Assembly (NCBI GenBank): GCA_963580455.1
Contig: OY756965.1
Coordinates: forward strand, 7,390,501-7,454,500
Origin: Euonymus europaeus
Lineage: Eukaryota; Streptophyta; Magnoliopsida; Celastrales; Celastraceae
Direction: 5' to 3'
Length of the DNA: 64,000 nt
Shown here one piece after another: positions 13,795 to 25,820 of the stretch (the stretch's first letter is position 1; each line of letters starts with the position of its first letter). Position numbers and translations under genes: made by a program. Under the pieces are notes generated by a model that saw only the letters and a list, made by a program, of their open reading frames with translations, was not told where the DNA came from and made no database searches.

Positions 13795-14805
13795 GGTCCG
13801 AAATTGCTCAAATCTCTCTATCGAGGAGCTTTTAACGGTTTTGTCCATTTGTCATTGAAAGTTGGTGTTTTGGAATCGAAATAATATCGGAAGCTTATGC
13901 TCGTAAAATTTGACATAGAAGAACAGTAAAAAGTGTACACCGGGCAACTTTGATTGTCCGAAGTTTCTCAACTCTCTTTATGAGGAGCTTTTAACGGTTT
14001 TTTTCATTTGTCATAGAAAGTCGATGTTTTGGCATCGAAATAATATCGGAATCTTATACTCGTAAAATTTGACATAGAAGAACAATAAAAAGTGTACACC
14101 GAGCAACTTTGATGGTCCGAAGTTGCTCAACTCTCTCTATGGTCCAGCTTTTGACGGTTTTGTCTATTTGTAATAGAATGTTGTTGTTTTTTAATCGAAA
14201 TAATCGACGGAGCTTATACTCGTAAAATTTGATATAGAAGAACAATAAAAAGAATACACCGAGCAACTTTGATGTTCCGAAGTTGGTCAACTCTCTGTAT
14301 AGTGGTGCTTTTAACGGTTTTGTCCATTCGTAATAGAAAGTTGTTGTTTTGACATTGAAATAATCTAGGATGCTAATACTCGTAAAATTTGACATAGAAG
14401 AACAATAGAAGTGTACACCGACCAACTTTGATGGTCCGAAGTTGCTCAACTCTCTCTGTGGAGGAGCTTTTAACGGTTTTGTCCATTTGTAACTGAAAGT
14501 TGTTGTTTTGGCATCGAACTAATCTACGAAGCTTATACTCATAAAGTTGGACATAGAAGAACATTAAAAAGTGTACACCGAGCAACTTTGATGATCCGAA
14601 GTTGCTCAACTCTCTCTATGGAGTTGCTTTTAACGGTTTTGTCCATTTGTAACTAAAAGTTGTTGTTTTGGCATCAAAATAATTAACGAAGCTTATACTC
14701 GTAAAATTGGACATAGAAGAACAATAAAAAGTGTACATCGAGCAAGTTTGATGGTCCGAAGTTGCTCAACTCTATCTATGGATGACCTTTTAACGGTTTT
14801 GTCCA
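13795..14805. repeat. Dispersed ~1-kb block, copy 2 (partner at 6780-7790)
   Basis: Monomers at 13880, 14039, 14199, 14359, 14518 and 14678 match those 7015 bp upstream in order and in diagnostic variants. The last of them run into copy 1 of the 4297-bp duplication. They were therefore amplified again after the two blocks separated. Confidence 0.72.
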
Positions 14806-17800
14806 TTTGTAATAAAAAGTTGTTGTTTTGGCATCGAAATAATCTGCGAAGCTTATACTCGTAAAATGGGACATAGAAGAACAATAAAAAGTGTACACCG
14901 AGCAACCTTGATGGTCCGAAGTTGCTCAACTCTCTCTGTTGAGGAACTTTTAACAGTTTTTTCCATTTGTCATAGAAAGTTGGTGTTTTGGTATCGAAAT
15001 AATCTCGAAAGGTTATACTCGTAAAATTTGACATAGAAGAACAATAAAAAGTGTACACCGAGCAAGTTTGATGGTCCGAAGTTGAGCTCTCTCTATGGTG
15101 GAGCTTTTAACGGTTTTGTCTATTTGTAATAGAAAGTTGTTGTTTTGGCATCGGAATAATCTACGAAGCTTCTACTCGTAAAATTTGACATAGAAAAACA
15201 ACAAAAAGTGTAAATCGAGCAACATTGATGGTCCAAAGTTGCTCCACTCTCTCTATGGAGGTGCTTTTAACGGTTTTATCCATTTTTAATTGAAAGTTGT
15301 TGTTTGGCATCGAAATAATCTACGAAGCTTATACTCGTAAAATTGGACATAGAAGAACAATAAAAAGTTTACACCGAGCAACATTGATGGTCCGAAGTTG
15401 CTCAACTCTCTCTATGGAGGAGCTTTTAACGGTTTTGTCCATTTCTAATAGAATTGTTGTTTTGGCATCGAAATAATCGACGAAGCTTATACTCGTAAAA
15501 TTGGACATAGAAGAACAATAAAAAGTGTACACCGAGCAACTTTGATGGTCCGAAGTTACTCAACTCTCTCTATGGAGTTGCTTTTAACGGTTTTGTCCAT
15601 TTTTCATAGAAAGTTGGTGTTTTGGCATCGAAATAATCTCGGAAGCTTATACTTGTAAAATTGGACATAGAATACCAATAAAAAGTGTACACCGACCAAC
15701 TTTGATGGTCCGAAGTTGCTCAACTCTCTCTATGGAGGAGCTTTTAACGGTTTTGTCCATTTGTAACTGAAAGTTGTTGTTTTGGCCTCGAACTAATCTA
15801 CGAAGCTTATACTCATAAAGTTGGACATAGAAGAACAATAAAAAGTGTACACCAAACAACTTTGATGGTCCGAAGTTCCTCAACTCTCTCTATGGAGTTT
15901 CTTTTAACGGTTTTGTCCATTTATAACTAAAAGTTGTTGTTTTGGCATCGAAATAATCTACAAAGCTTATACTCGTAAAATTGGACATATAAGAACAATA
16001 AAAAGTGTACATCGAGCAATTTTGATGGTCCGAAGTTGCTCAACTCTATCTATGGATGAGCTTTTAACGGTTTTGTCCATTTGTAATAGAAAGTTTTTGT
16101 TTTGGCATCGAAATAATCTGCGAAGCTTATACTCGTAAAATTAGACATAGAAGAACAATAAAAAGTGTACACCGAGCAACTTTGATGGTCCGAAATTTCT
16201 CAAATCTCTCTATTGAGGAAATTTTAACGGTTTTTTCCATTTGTCATAGAAAGTTGGTGTTTTGGCATCGAAATAATCTACAAAGCCTATACTCGTAAAA
16301 TTTGACATAGAAGAACAACAAAAAATGTACACCGAGCAACTTTGATGGTCCGATGTTGAGCTCTCTCTATGGTGGAGCTTTTAACGGTTTTGTCTATTTG
16401 TAATAGAAAGTTGTTGTTTTGGCGTCAAAATAATCTACGAAGCTTCTACTCGTAAAATTTGACATAGAAAAAACAATAAAAAGTGTAAACCGAGCAACTT
16501 TGATGGTCCGAAGTTGCTTAACTCTCTCTATGGAGGTGCTTTTAACGGTTTTGTCCATTTGTAATTGAAAGTTGTTGTTTTGGCATCGAAATAATCTACG
16601 AAGCTTATACTCGTAAAATTGGAAATAGAAGAACAATAAAAAGTGTACACCGAGCAACTTTGTTGGTCTGAATTGCTCAACTCTCTCTATGGAGGAGCTT
16701 TTAACGGTTTTGTCCATTTGTAATAGAAAATAGGTGTTTTGGCATCGAAATAATCTACGAAGCTTATACTCGTAGAATTGGACATAGAAGAACAATAAAA
16801 AGTGTACACCGAGCAACTTTGATGGTCCGAAGTTGGTCAACTCTCTGTATAGTGGTGCTTTAACGGTTTTGTCTATTCGTAATAGAAAGTTGTTGTTTTG
16901 ACATCAAAATAATCTAGGATGCTTATACTCGTAAAATTGGACATAGAAGAACAATAAAAAGTGTACACCGAGCATTTTTGATGGTCCGAAGTTGCTCAAC
17001 TCTCTCTGTGGAGAAACTTTTAATGATTTTGTCTATTTCTCATAAAAAGTTGGTGTTTTGGCAACGAAATAATCTCGGATGCTTATACTCGTAAAATTTG
17101 ACATAGAAGAATAATAAAAAATGTACACAGAGCAACTTTGATGGTCCGAAGTTGCTCAACTCTCTTTATGGAGAGGCTTTTAGTGATTTTGTCTATTTTT
17201 CATAGAAAGTTGGTGTTTTGGCATCGAAATAATCTCGGAAGCTTATACTCGTTAAATTTGACATAGAAGAACAATAAAAAGCGTACACCGAGCAACGTTG
17301 ATGGTCTGAACTTGAGCTCTCTCTGTGGTGGAGCTTTTAACGGTTTTGTCAATTTGTAACGGAAAGTTGTTGTTTTGGAATTGAAATAATCGACGAAGCT
17401 TATACTCGTAAAATTGGACATAGATGAACAATAAAAAGTTTACGCCGAGCAACTTCGATGGTCCGAAGTTGCTCAACTCTATCTATTGAGGAACTTTTAA
17501 CGGTTTTGTCCATTTGTAAGTGAAAGTTGTTGTTTTGGAATCGAAATAATCTACGAATGTTATACTCATAAAGCTGGACATAGAAGAACAATAAAAAGTG
17601 TACACCGAGCAACTTTGATGATCCGAAGTTGCTCAACTCTCTCTATGGAGGTGCTTTTAACGGTTTTGTCGATTTGTAACTAAAAGTTGTTGTTTTGGCA
17701 TCAAAATAATTAACGAAGCTTATACTCGTAAAATTGGACATAGAAGAACAGTAAAAGTTTAAACCGAGCAACTTTGATTGTCCGAAGTTGCTCAAATCTC

Positions 17801-18673
17801 TCTATGGAGGAGTTTTTAACGGTTTTGTCCATTTGTCATAGAAAGTTGGTGTTTTGGCATCGAAATAATATCAGAAGCTTATACTCCTAAAATTTGACAT
17901 AGAAGAACAATAAAAAGTGTACACCGAGCAACTTTGAAGGTCCGAAGTTGCTCAACTTTATTTATGGAGGAGCTTTTAAAGGTTTTTTCCATTTGTCATA
18001 GAAAGTTGGTGTTTTGGCATCGAAATAATCTCGGAAGCCTATACTCGTTAAATTTGACATAGAAGAACAATAAAAAGTGTACACCGAGCAACTTTGATTG
18101 TCCGAAGTTGAGCTCTCTCTATGGTGGAGCTTTTAATAGTTTTGTCTATTTGTAATAGAAAGTTGATGTTTTGGCATTGAAATAATCGACGAAGCTTATA
18201 CTCGTAAAATTGAACATAGAAGAACAATAAAAAGTGTACACCGACCAACTTTGACGGTCCGAAGTTGCTCAACTCTCTCTATGGAGGGGCTTTTAACGGT
18301 TTTGTCCATTTCTAAGTGAAAGTTGTTGTTTTGGCATCGAAATAATCTATGAAGCTTATACTCATAAAGTTGGACATAGAAGAACAATAAAAAGTGTACA
18401 CCGAGCAACTTTGATGGTCCGAAGTTGCTCAACTCTCTCTATTGAGGAACGTTTAACGGTTTTGTTCATTTGTCATAGAAAGTTAGTGTTTTGATATCGA
18501 AATAATCTCGGAAGATTATACTCGTAAAATTTGACGTAGAAGAACAATAAAAAGTGTACACCGAGCAACTTTGATGGTCCGAAGTTGAGCTCTCTCTATG
18601 ATGGAGCTTTTAACGGTTTTGTCTATTTGTAATAGAAAGTTTGTTTTGGCATCGAAATAATCTACGAATCTTC
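14377..18673. repeat. 4297-bp segmental tandem duplication, copy 1
   Basis: Twenty-seven monomers (starts from 14359 to 18501) are repeated directly downstream at a constant offset of 4297 bp, with no net indel. By eye only about four substitutions separate the copies: CTCTGTAT versus CTCTTTAT at about 16856/21153, CATAAAAAG versus CATAGAAAG near 17041/21338, ACGAATG versus ACAAATG near 17554/21851, and TAACGG versus TAACGA near 18613/22910. The left edge falls in TACTCGTAAAATTTGACATA; upstream of it the sequences are different monomer types. Confidence 0.93.
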
Positions 18674-21600
18674 TACTCGTAAAATTTGACATAGAAGAAC
18701 AATAGAAGTGTACACCGACCAACTTTGATGGTCCGAAGTTGCTCAACTCTCTCTGTGGAGGAGCTTTTAACGGTTTTGTCCATTTGTAACTGAAAGTTGT
18801 TGTTTTGGCATCGAACTAATCTACGAAGCTTATACTCATAAAGTTGGACATAGAAGAACATTAAAAAGTGTACACCGAGCAACTTTGATGATCCGAAGTT
18901 GCTCAACTCTCTCTATGGAGTTGCTTTTAACGGTTTTGTCCATTTGTAACTAAAAGTTGTTGTTTTGGCATCAAAATAATTAACGAAGCTTATACTCGTA
19001 AAATTGGACATAGAAGAACAATAAAAAGTGTACATCGAGCAAGTTTGATGGTCCGAAGTTGCTCAACTCTATCTATGGATGACCTTTTAACGGTTTTGTC
19101 CATTTGTAATAAAAAGTTGTTGTTTTGGCATCGAAATAATCTGCGAAGCTTATACTCGTAAAATGGGACATAGAAGAACAATAAAAAGTGTACACCGAGC
19201 AACCTTGATGGTCCGAAGTTGCTCAACTCTCTCTGTTGAGGAACTTTTAACAGTTTTTTCCATTTGTCATAGAAAGTTGGTGTTTTGGTATCGAAATAAT
19301 CTCGAAAGGTTATACTCGTAAAATTTGACATAGAAGAACAATAAAAAGTGTACACCGAGCAAGTTTGATGGTCCGAAGTTGAGCTCTCTCTATGGTGGAG
19401 CTTTTAACGGTTTTGTCTATTTGTAATAGAAAGTTGTTGTTTTGGCATCGGAATAATCTACGAAGCTTCTACTCGTAAAATTTGACATAGAAAAACAACA
19501 AAAAGTGTAAATCGAGCAACATTGATGGTCCAAAGTTGCTCCACTCTCTCTATGGAGGTGCTTTTAACGGTTTTATCCATTTTTAATTGAAAGTTGTTGT
19601 TTGGCATCGAAATAATCTACGAAGCTTATACTCGTAAAATTGGACATAGAAGAACAATAAAAAGTTTACACCGAGCAACATTGATGGTCCGAAGTTGCTC
19701 AACTCTCTCTATGGAGGAGCTTTTAACGGTTTTGTCCATTTCTAATAGAATTGTTGTTTTGGCATCGAAATAATCGACGAAGCTTATACTCGTAAAATTG
19801 GACATAGAAGAACAATAAAAAGTGTACACCGAGCAACTTTGATGGTCCGAAGTTACTCAACTCTCTCTATGGAGTTGCTTTTAACGGTTTTGTCCATTTT
19901 TCATAGAAAGTTGGTGTTTTGGCATCGAAATAATCTCGGAAGCTTATACTTGTAAAATTGGACATAGAATACCAATAAAAAGTGTACACCGACCAACTTT
20001 GATGGTCCGAAGTTGCTCAACTCTCTCTATGGAGGAGCTTTTAACGGTTTTGTCCATTTGTAACTGAAAGTTGTTGTTTTGGCCTCGAACTAATCTACGA
20101 AGCTTATACTCATAAAGTTGGACATAGAAGAACAATAAAAAGTGTACACCAAACAACTTTGATGGTCCGAAGTTCCTCAACTCTCTCTATGGAGTTTCTT
20201 TTAACGGTTTTGTCCATTTATAACTAAAAGTTGTTGTTTTGGCATCGAAATAATCTACAAAGCTTATACTCGTAAAATTGGACATATAAGAACAATAAAA
20301 AGTGTACATCGAGCAATTTTGATGGTCCGAAGTTGCTCAACTCTATCTATGGATGAGCTTTTAACGGTTTTGTCCATTTGTAATAGAAAGTTTTTGTTTT
20401 GGCATCGAAATAATCTGCGAAGCTTATACTCGTAAAATTAGACATAGAAGAACAATAAAAAGTGTACACCGAGCAACTTTGATGGTCCGAAATTTCTCAA
20501 ATCTCTCTATTGAGGAAATTTTAACGGTTTTTTCCATTTGTCATAGAAAGTTGGTGTTTTGGCATCGAAATAATCTACAAAGCCTATACTCGTAAAATTT
20601 GACATAGAAGAACAACAAAAAATGTACACCGAGCAACTTTGATGGTCCGATGTTGAGCTCTCTCTATGGTGGAGCTTTTAACGGTTTTGTCTATTTGTAA
20701 TAGAAAGTTGTTGTTTTGGCGTCAAAATAATCTACGAAGCTTCTACTCGTAAAATTTGACATAGAAAAAACAATAAAAAGTGTAAACCGAGCAACTTTGA
20801 TGGTCCGAAGTTGCTTAACTCTCTCTATGGAGGTGCTTTTAACGGTTTTGTCCATTTGTAATTGAAAGTTGTTGTTTTGGCATCGAAATAATCTACGAAG
20901 CTTATACTCGTAAAATTGGAAATAGAAGAACAATAAAAAGTGTACACCGAGCAACTTTGTTGGTCTGAATTGCTCAACTCTCTCTATGGAGGAGCTTTTA
21001 ACGGTTTTGTCCATTTGTAATAGAAAATAGGTGTTTTGGCATCGAAATAATCTACGAAGCTTATACTCGTAGAATTGGACATAGAAGAACAATAAAAAGT
21101 GTACACCGAGCAACTTTGATGGTCCGAAGTTGGTCAACTCTCTTTATAGTGGTGCTTTAACGGTTTTGTCTATTCGTAATAGAAAGTTGTTGTTTTGACA
21201 TCAAAATAATCTAGGATGCTTATACTCGTAAAATTGGACATAGAAGAACAATAAAAAGTGTACACCGAGCATTTTTGATGGTCCGAAGTTGCTCAACTCT
21301 CTCTGTGGAGAAACTTTTAATGATTTTGTCTATTTCTCATAGAAAGTTGGTGTTTTGGCAACGAAATAATCTCGGATGCTTATACTCGTAAAATTTGACA
21401 TAGAAGAATAATAAAAAATGTACACAGAGCAACTTTGATGGTCCGAAGTTGCTCAACTCTCTTTATGGAGAGGCTTTTAGTGATTTTGTCTATTTTTCAT
21501 AGAAAGTTGGTGTTTTGGCATCGAAATAATCTCGGAAGCTTATACTCGTTAAATTTGACATAGAAGAACAATAAAAAGCGTACACCGAGCAACGTTGATG

Positions 21601-22970
21601 GTCTGAACTTGAGCTCTCTCTGTGGTGGAGCTTTTAACGGTTTTGTCAATTTGTAACGGAAAGTTGTTGTTTTGGAATTGAAATAATCGACGAAGCTTAT
21701 ACTCGTAAAATTGGACATAGATGAACAATAAAAAGTTTACGCCGAGCAACTTCGATGGTCCGAAGTTGCTCAACTCTATCTATTGAGGAACTTTTAACGG
21801 TTTTGTCCATTTGTAAGTGAAAGTTGTTGTTTTGGAATCGAAATAATCTACAAATGTTATACTCATAAAGCTGGACATAGAAGAACAATAAAAAGTGTAC
21901 ACCGAGCAACTTTGATGATCCGAAGTTGCTCAACTCTCTCTATGGAGGTGCTTTTAACGGTTTTGTCGATTTGTAACTAAAAGTTGTTGTTTTGGCATCA
22001 AAATAATTAACGAAGCTTATACTCGTAAAATTGGACATAGAAGAACAGTAAAAGTTTAAACCGAGCAACTTTGATTGTCCGAAGTTGCTCAAATCTCTCT
22101 ATGGAGGAGTTTTTAACGGTTTTGTCCATTTGTCATAGAAAGTTGGTGTTTTGGCATCGAAATAATATCAGAAGCTTATACTCCTAAAATTTGACATAGA
22201 AGAACAATAAAAAGTGTACACCGAGCAACTTTGAAGGTCCGAAGTTGCTCAACTTTATTTATGGAGGAGCTTTTAAAGGTTTTTTCCATTTGTCATAGAA
22301 AGTTGGTGTTTTGGCATCGAAATAATCTCGGAAGCCTATACTCGTTAAATTTGACATAGAAGAACAATAAAAAGTGTACACCGAGCAACTTTGATTGTCC
22401 GAAGTTGAGCTCTCTCTATGGTGGAGCTTTTAATAGTTTTGTCTATTTGTAATAGAAAGTTGATGTTTTGGCATTGAAATAATCGACGAAGCTTATACTC
22501 GTAAAATTGAACATAGAAGAACAATAAAAAGTGTACACCGACCAACTTTGACGGTCCGAAGTTGCTCAACTCTCTCTATGGAGGGGCTTTTAACGGTTTT
22601 GTCCATTTCTAAGTGAAAGTTGTTGTTTTGGCATCGAAATAATCTATGAAGCTTATACTCATAAAGTTGGACATAGAAGAACAATAAAAAGTGTACACCG
22701 AGCAACTTTGATGGTCCGAAGTTGCTCAACTCTCTCTATTGAGGAACGTTTAACGGTTTTGTTCATTTGTCATAGAAAGTTAGTGTTTTGATATCGAAAT
22801 AATCTCGGAAGATTATACTCGTAAAATTTGACGTAGAAGAACAATAAAAAGTGTACACCGAGCAACTTTGATGGTCCGAAGTTGAGCTCTCTCTATGATG
22901 GAGCTTTTAACGATTTTGTCTATTTGTAATAGAAAGTTTGTTTTGGCATCGAAATAATCTACGAATCTTC
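18674..22970. repeat. 4297-bp segmental tandem duplication, copy 2
   Basis: Directly abuts copy 1. The junction monomer starting at 18656 is a hybrid. Its first ~20 bases (CTACGAATCTTC) match the monomer at 22953, and from about position 41 (AGAACAATAGAAG) it matches the monomer at 14359. Both copies contain the same internal oddities, including the 155-bp monomer with GAAAGTTTGTTTTGG and the 161-bp monomer with six A residues before CAATAAAAAG. That supports duplication as one block. Confidence 0.93.
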
Positions 22971-24130
22971 TACTCGTAAAATTTGACATAGAAAAACAAT
23001 AAAAAGTGTAAACCGAGCAACTTTGATGGTCCGAAGTTGCTCAACTCTCTCTATGGAGGTGCTTTTAACGGTTTTGTCCATTTGTAATTGAAATTTGTTG
23101 TTTTGGCATCGAAATAATCTACGAAGCTTATACTCGTAAAATTGGACATAAAAGAACAATAAAAATTGTACACCCAGCAACGTTGATGGTCCGAATTGCT
23201 CAACTCTCTCTATGGAGGAGCTTTTGACGGTTTTGTCCATTTGTAATAGAAAGTTGTTGTTTTAGCATCGAAATAATCTATGAAGCTTATACTCGTAAAA
23301 TTGGACATAGAAGAACAATAAAAAGTGTACACCGAGCAACTTTGATGGTGGGAAATTGCTCAACTCTCTCTACGGATGTGCTTTTAACGGTTTTGTCCAT
23401 TTGTAACTGAAGTTGTTGTTTTGGCATCGAAATAATCTACGAAGCTTATACTCGTAAAATTGGACATAGAAGAACAATAAAAAGTGTACACCAAGCAACT
23501 TTGATGGTCCGAAGTTGCTCAACTCTCTCTATTGAGGAATGTTTAACGGTTTTGTCCATTTGTCATAGAAAGTTGGTGTTTTGATCTCGAAAAAATCTCG
23601 AAAGGTTATACTCGTAAAATTTTACGTAGAAGAACAATAAAAAGTGTACACCGAGCAACTTTGATGGTCCGAAGTTGAGCTCTCTCTATGATGGAGCTTT
23701 TAACGGTTTTGTCTATTTGTAATAGAAAGTTTGTTTTGGCATCGAAATAATCTACAAATCTTCTACTCGTAAAATTTGACATAGAAAAACAATAAAAAGT
23801 GTAAACCGAGCAACTTTGATGGTCCGAGGTTGCTCAACTCTCTCTATGGAGTTGCTTTTAACGGTTTTGTCCATTTGTAATTGAAAGTTGTTGTTTTGGC
23901 ATCGAAATAATCTACGAAGCTTATACTCGTAAAATTGGACATAGAAGAACAATAAAAATTGTACACCCAGCAACTTTGATGGTCCGAATTGCTCAACTCT
24001 CTCTATGGAGGAGCTTTTGACGGTTTTTTCCATTTGTAATAGAAAGTTGGTGTTTTAGCATCGAAATAATCTATGAAGCTTATACTCGTAAAATTGGACA
24101 TAGAAGAACAATAAAAAGTGTACACCGAGC
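22730..24130. repeat. 793-bp five-monomer tandem duplication
   Basis: Monomers starting at 22798, 22953, 23113 and 23272 correspond to 23591, 23746, 23906 and 24065 at an offset of 793 bp. Shared markers are TTTTGAT(A/C)TCG, ACGTAGAAG, CTCTATGATGG, the two-base-shorter GAAAGTTTGTTTTGG, AATTGTACACCCAGC and TTTAGCATCGAAATAATCTATG. Identity ends inside the monomers at 23272 and 24065, around the dyad (GGTGGGAAATTGC versus GGTCCGAAGTTGC). Copies differ at a handful of sites. Confidence 0.8.
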
Positions 24131-25820
24131 AACTTTGATGGTCCGAAGTTGCTCAACTCTCTCTATGGTGGAGCTTTTGACGGTTTTGTCTATTTGTAAT
24201 AGAAAGTTGTTGTTTTGGAATTGAAATAATCTACGAAGCTTATACTCGTAAAATTTGACATAGATGAATAATAAAAAGGGTACACCGAGCAACTTTGATG
24301 TTCCGAAGTTGCTCAACTCTCTGTATAGTGGTGCTTTTAACGGTTTTGTCGATTTGAAACTGAAAGTTATTGTTTTGGCATCGAAAAATTCAACAAAGCT
24401 TATACTCGTAAAATTGGACATAGAAGAACAATAAAAAGTGTATACCGACCAACTTCGATGGTCCGAAGTTGCTCAACTCTCTCTATGGAGGAGTTTTTAA
24501 CGGTTTTGTCCATTTGTAACTGAAAGTTGTTGTTTTGGCATCGAAATAATCTACGAAGTTTATACTCATAAAGTTGGACATAGAAGAACAATAAAAAGTG
24601 TATACCGAGCAACTTTGATAGTCCGAAGTTGCTCAACTCTCTCTATGGAGGTGCTTCTAACGGTTTTGTACATTTGTAACTGAAAGTTGTTGTTTTGGCA
24701 TCGAAATAATCTACAAACTTATAGTCGTAAAATTGGACATATAAGAACAATAAAAAGTTTACATCGAGCAAGTTTGATGGTCCGAAGTTGCTCAACTCTA
24801 TCTATGGATGAGCTTCTAATGGTTTTGTCCATTTGTAATAGAAAGTTGTTGTTTTGGCATCTAAATAATCTACGAAGCTTATACTCGTAAAATTGGACAT
24901 AGAAGAACAATAAAAAGTGTACACCGAGCAACTTTGATGGTCCGAAGTTACTCAACTCTCTCTATGTAGGAGCTTTTAATGGTTTTGTCCATTTGTCATA
25001 GAAAGTTGGTGTTTTGGTATCGAAATAATCTCGGAAGGTCATACTTGTAAAATTTGACATAGAAGAACAATAAAAAATGTACACCGAGCAACTTTGATGG
25101 TCTGAAGTTGAGCTCTCTCTATGGTGGAGCTTTTAACGGTTTTGTCTATTTGTAATAGAAAGTTGTTGTTTTGGCAACGAAATAATCTACGAAGCTTCTA
25201 CTTGTAAAATTTGACATAGAAAAACAACAAAAAGTGTAAACCGAAGAACTTTGATTGTCCGAAGTTGGTCAACTCTCTCTATGGAGGAGCTTTTAACGGT
25301 TTTGTCCATTTGTCATAGAAAGGTGGTGTTTTGGCATTGAAATAATATCGGAAGCATATACTCGTAAAATTTGACATAGAAGAACAATAAAAGGTGTACA
25401 CCGAGCAACTTTGATGGTCCGAAGTTGCTCAACTCTCTTAATGGAGGAGCTTTTAACGGTTTTGTCCATTTGTCATAGAAAGTTGGTGTTTTGGCATCGA
25501 AATAATCTCGGAAGCTCATACTCGTTAAATTTGACATAGAAGAACAATTAAAATTGTACACCGAGCAACTTTGATGGTCCGAAGTTGGTCAACTCTCTTT
25601 ATGGAGGAGCTTTTAACGGTTTTGTCCATTTTTCATAGAAAGTTGGTGTTTTGGCATCGAAATAATCTCGGAAGCTTATACTCGTTAAATTTGACATAGA
25701 AGAACAATTAAAATTGTACACTGAGCAACTTTGATGGTCCGAAGCTGCTCAACTCTCTTTATGGAGGAGCTTTTAACGGTTTTATCCATTTGTCATAGAA
25801 AGTTGGTGTTTTGGCATCGA

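Larger units (their letters stand above)
1..14376. repeat. Region A: diverged, irregularly ordered monomers
   Basis: About 90 monomers of 156-161 bp with no single long period. The shorter subtype (about 157 bp, right arm changed to AAGTTGAGCTC) recurs at uneven spacing: starts at 496, 1453, 2250, 3365, 4002, 4319, 4636, 5273, 6388, 7983, 9898, 10375, 12609 and 12926. Monomer types found here, such as the CTTATAGTCG/ACATCGAGCAAG type at 1133, 1929, 3682, 9737, 12289 and 13560, reappear through the rest of the window. I see no gene or mobile element in this stretch. Confidence 0.9.

Noticed and set aside
14377..22970. Treating the 4297-bp duplication as an assembly error
   Set aside because: It is possible, but the copies differ at several sites and the junction is a plausible hybrid monomer. 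I report it as real sequence with a read-level check suggested.
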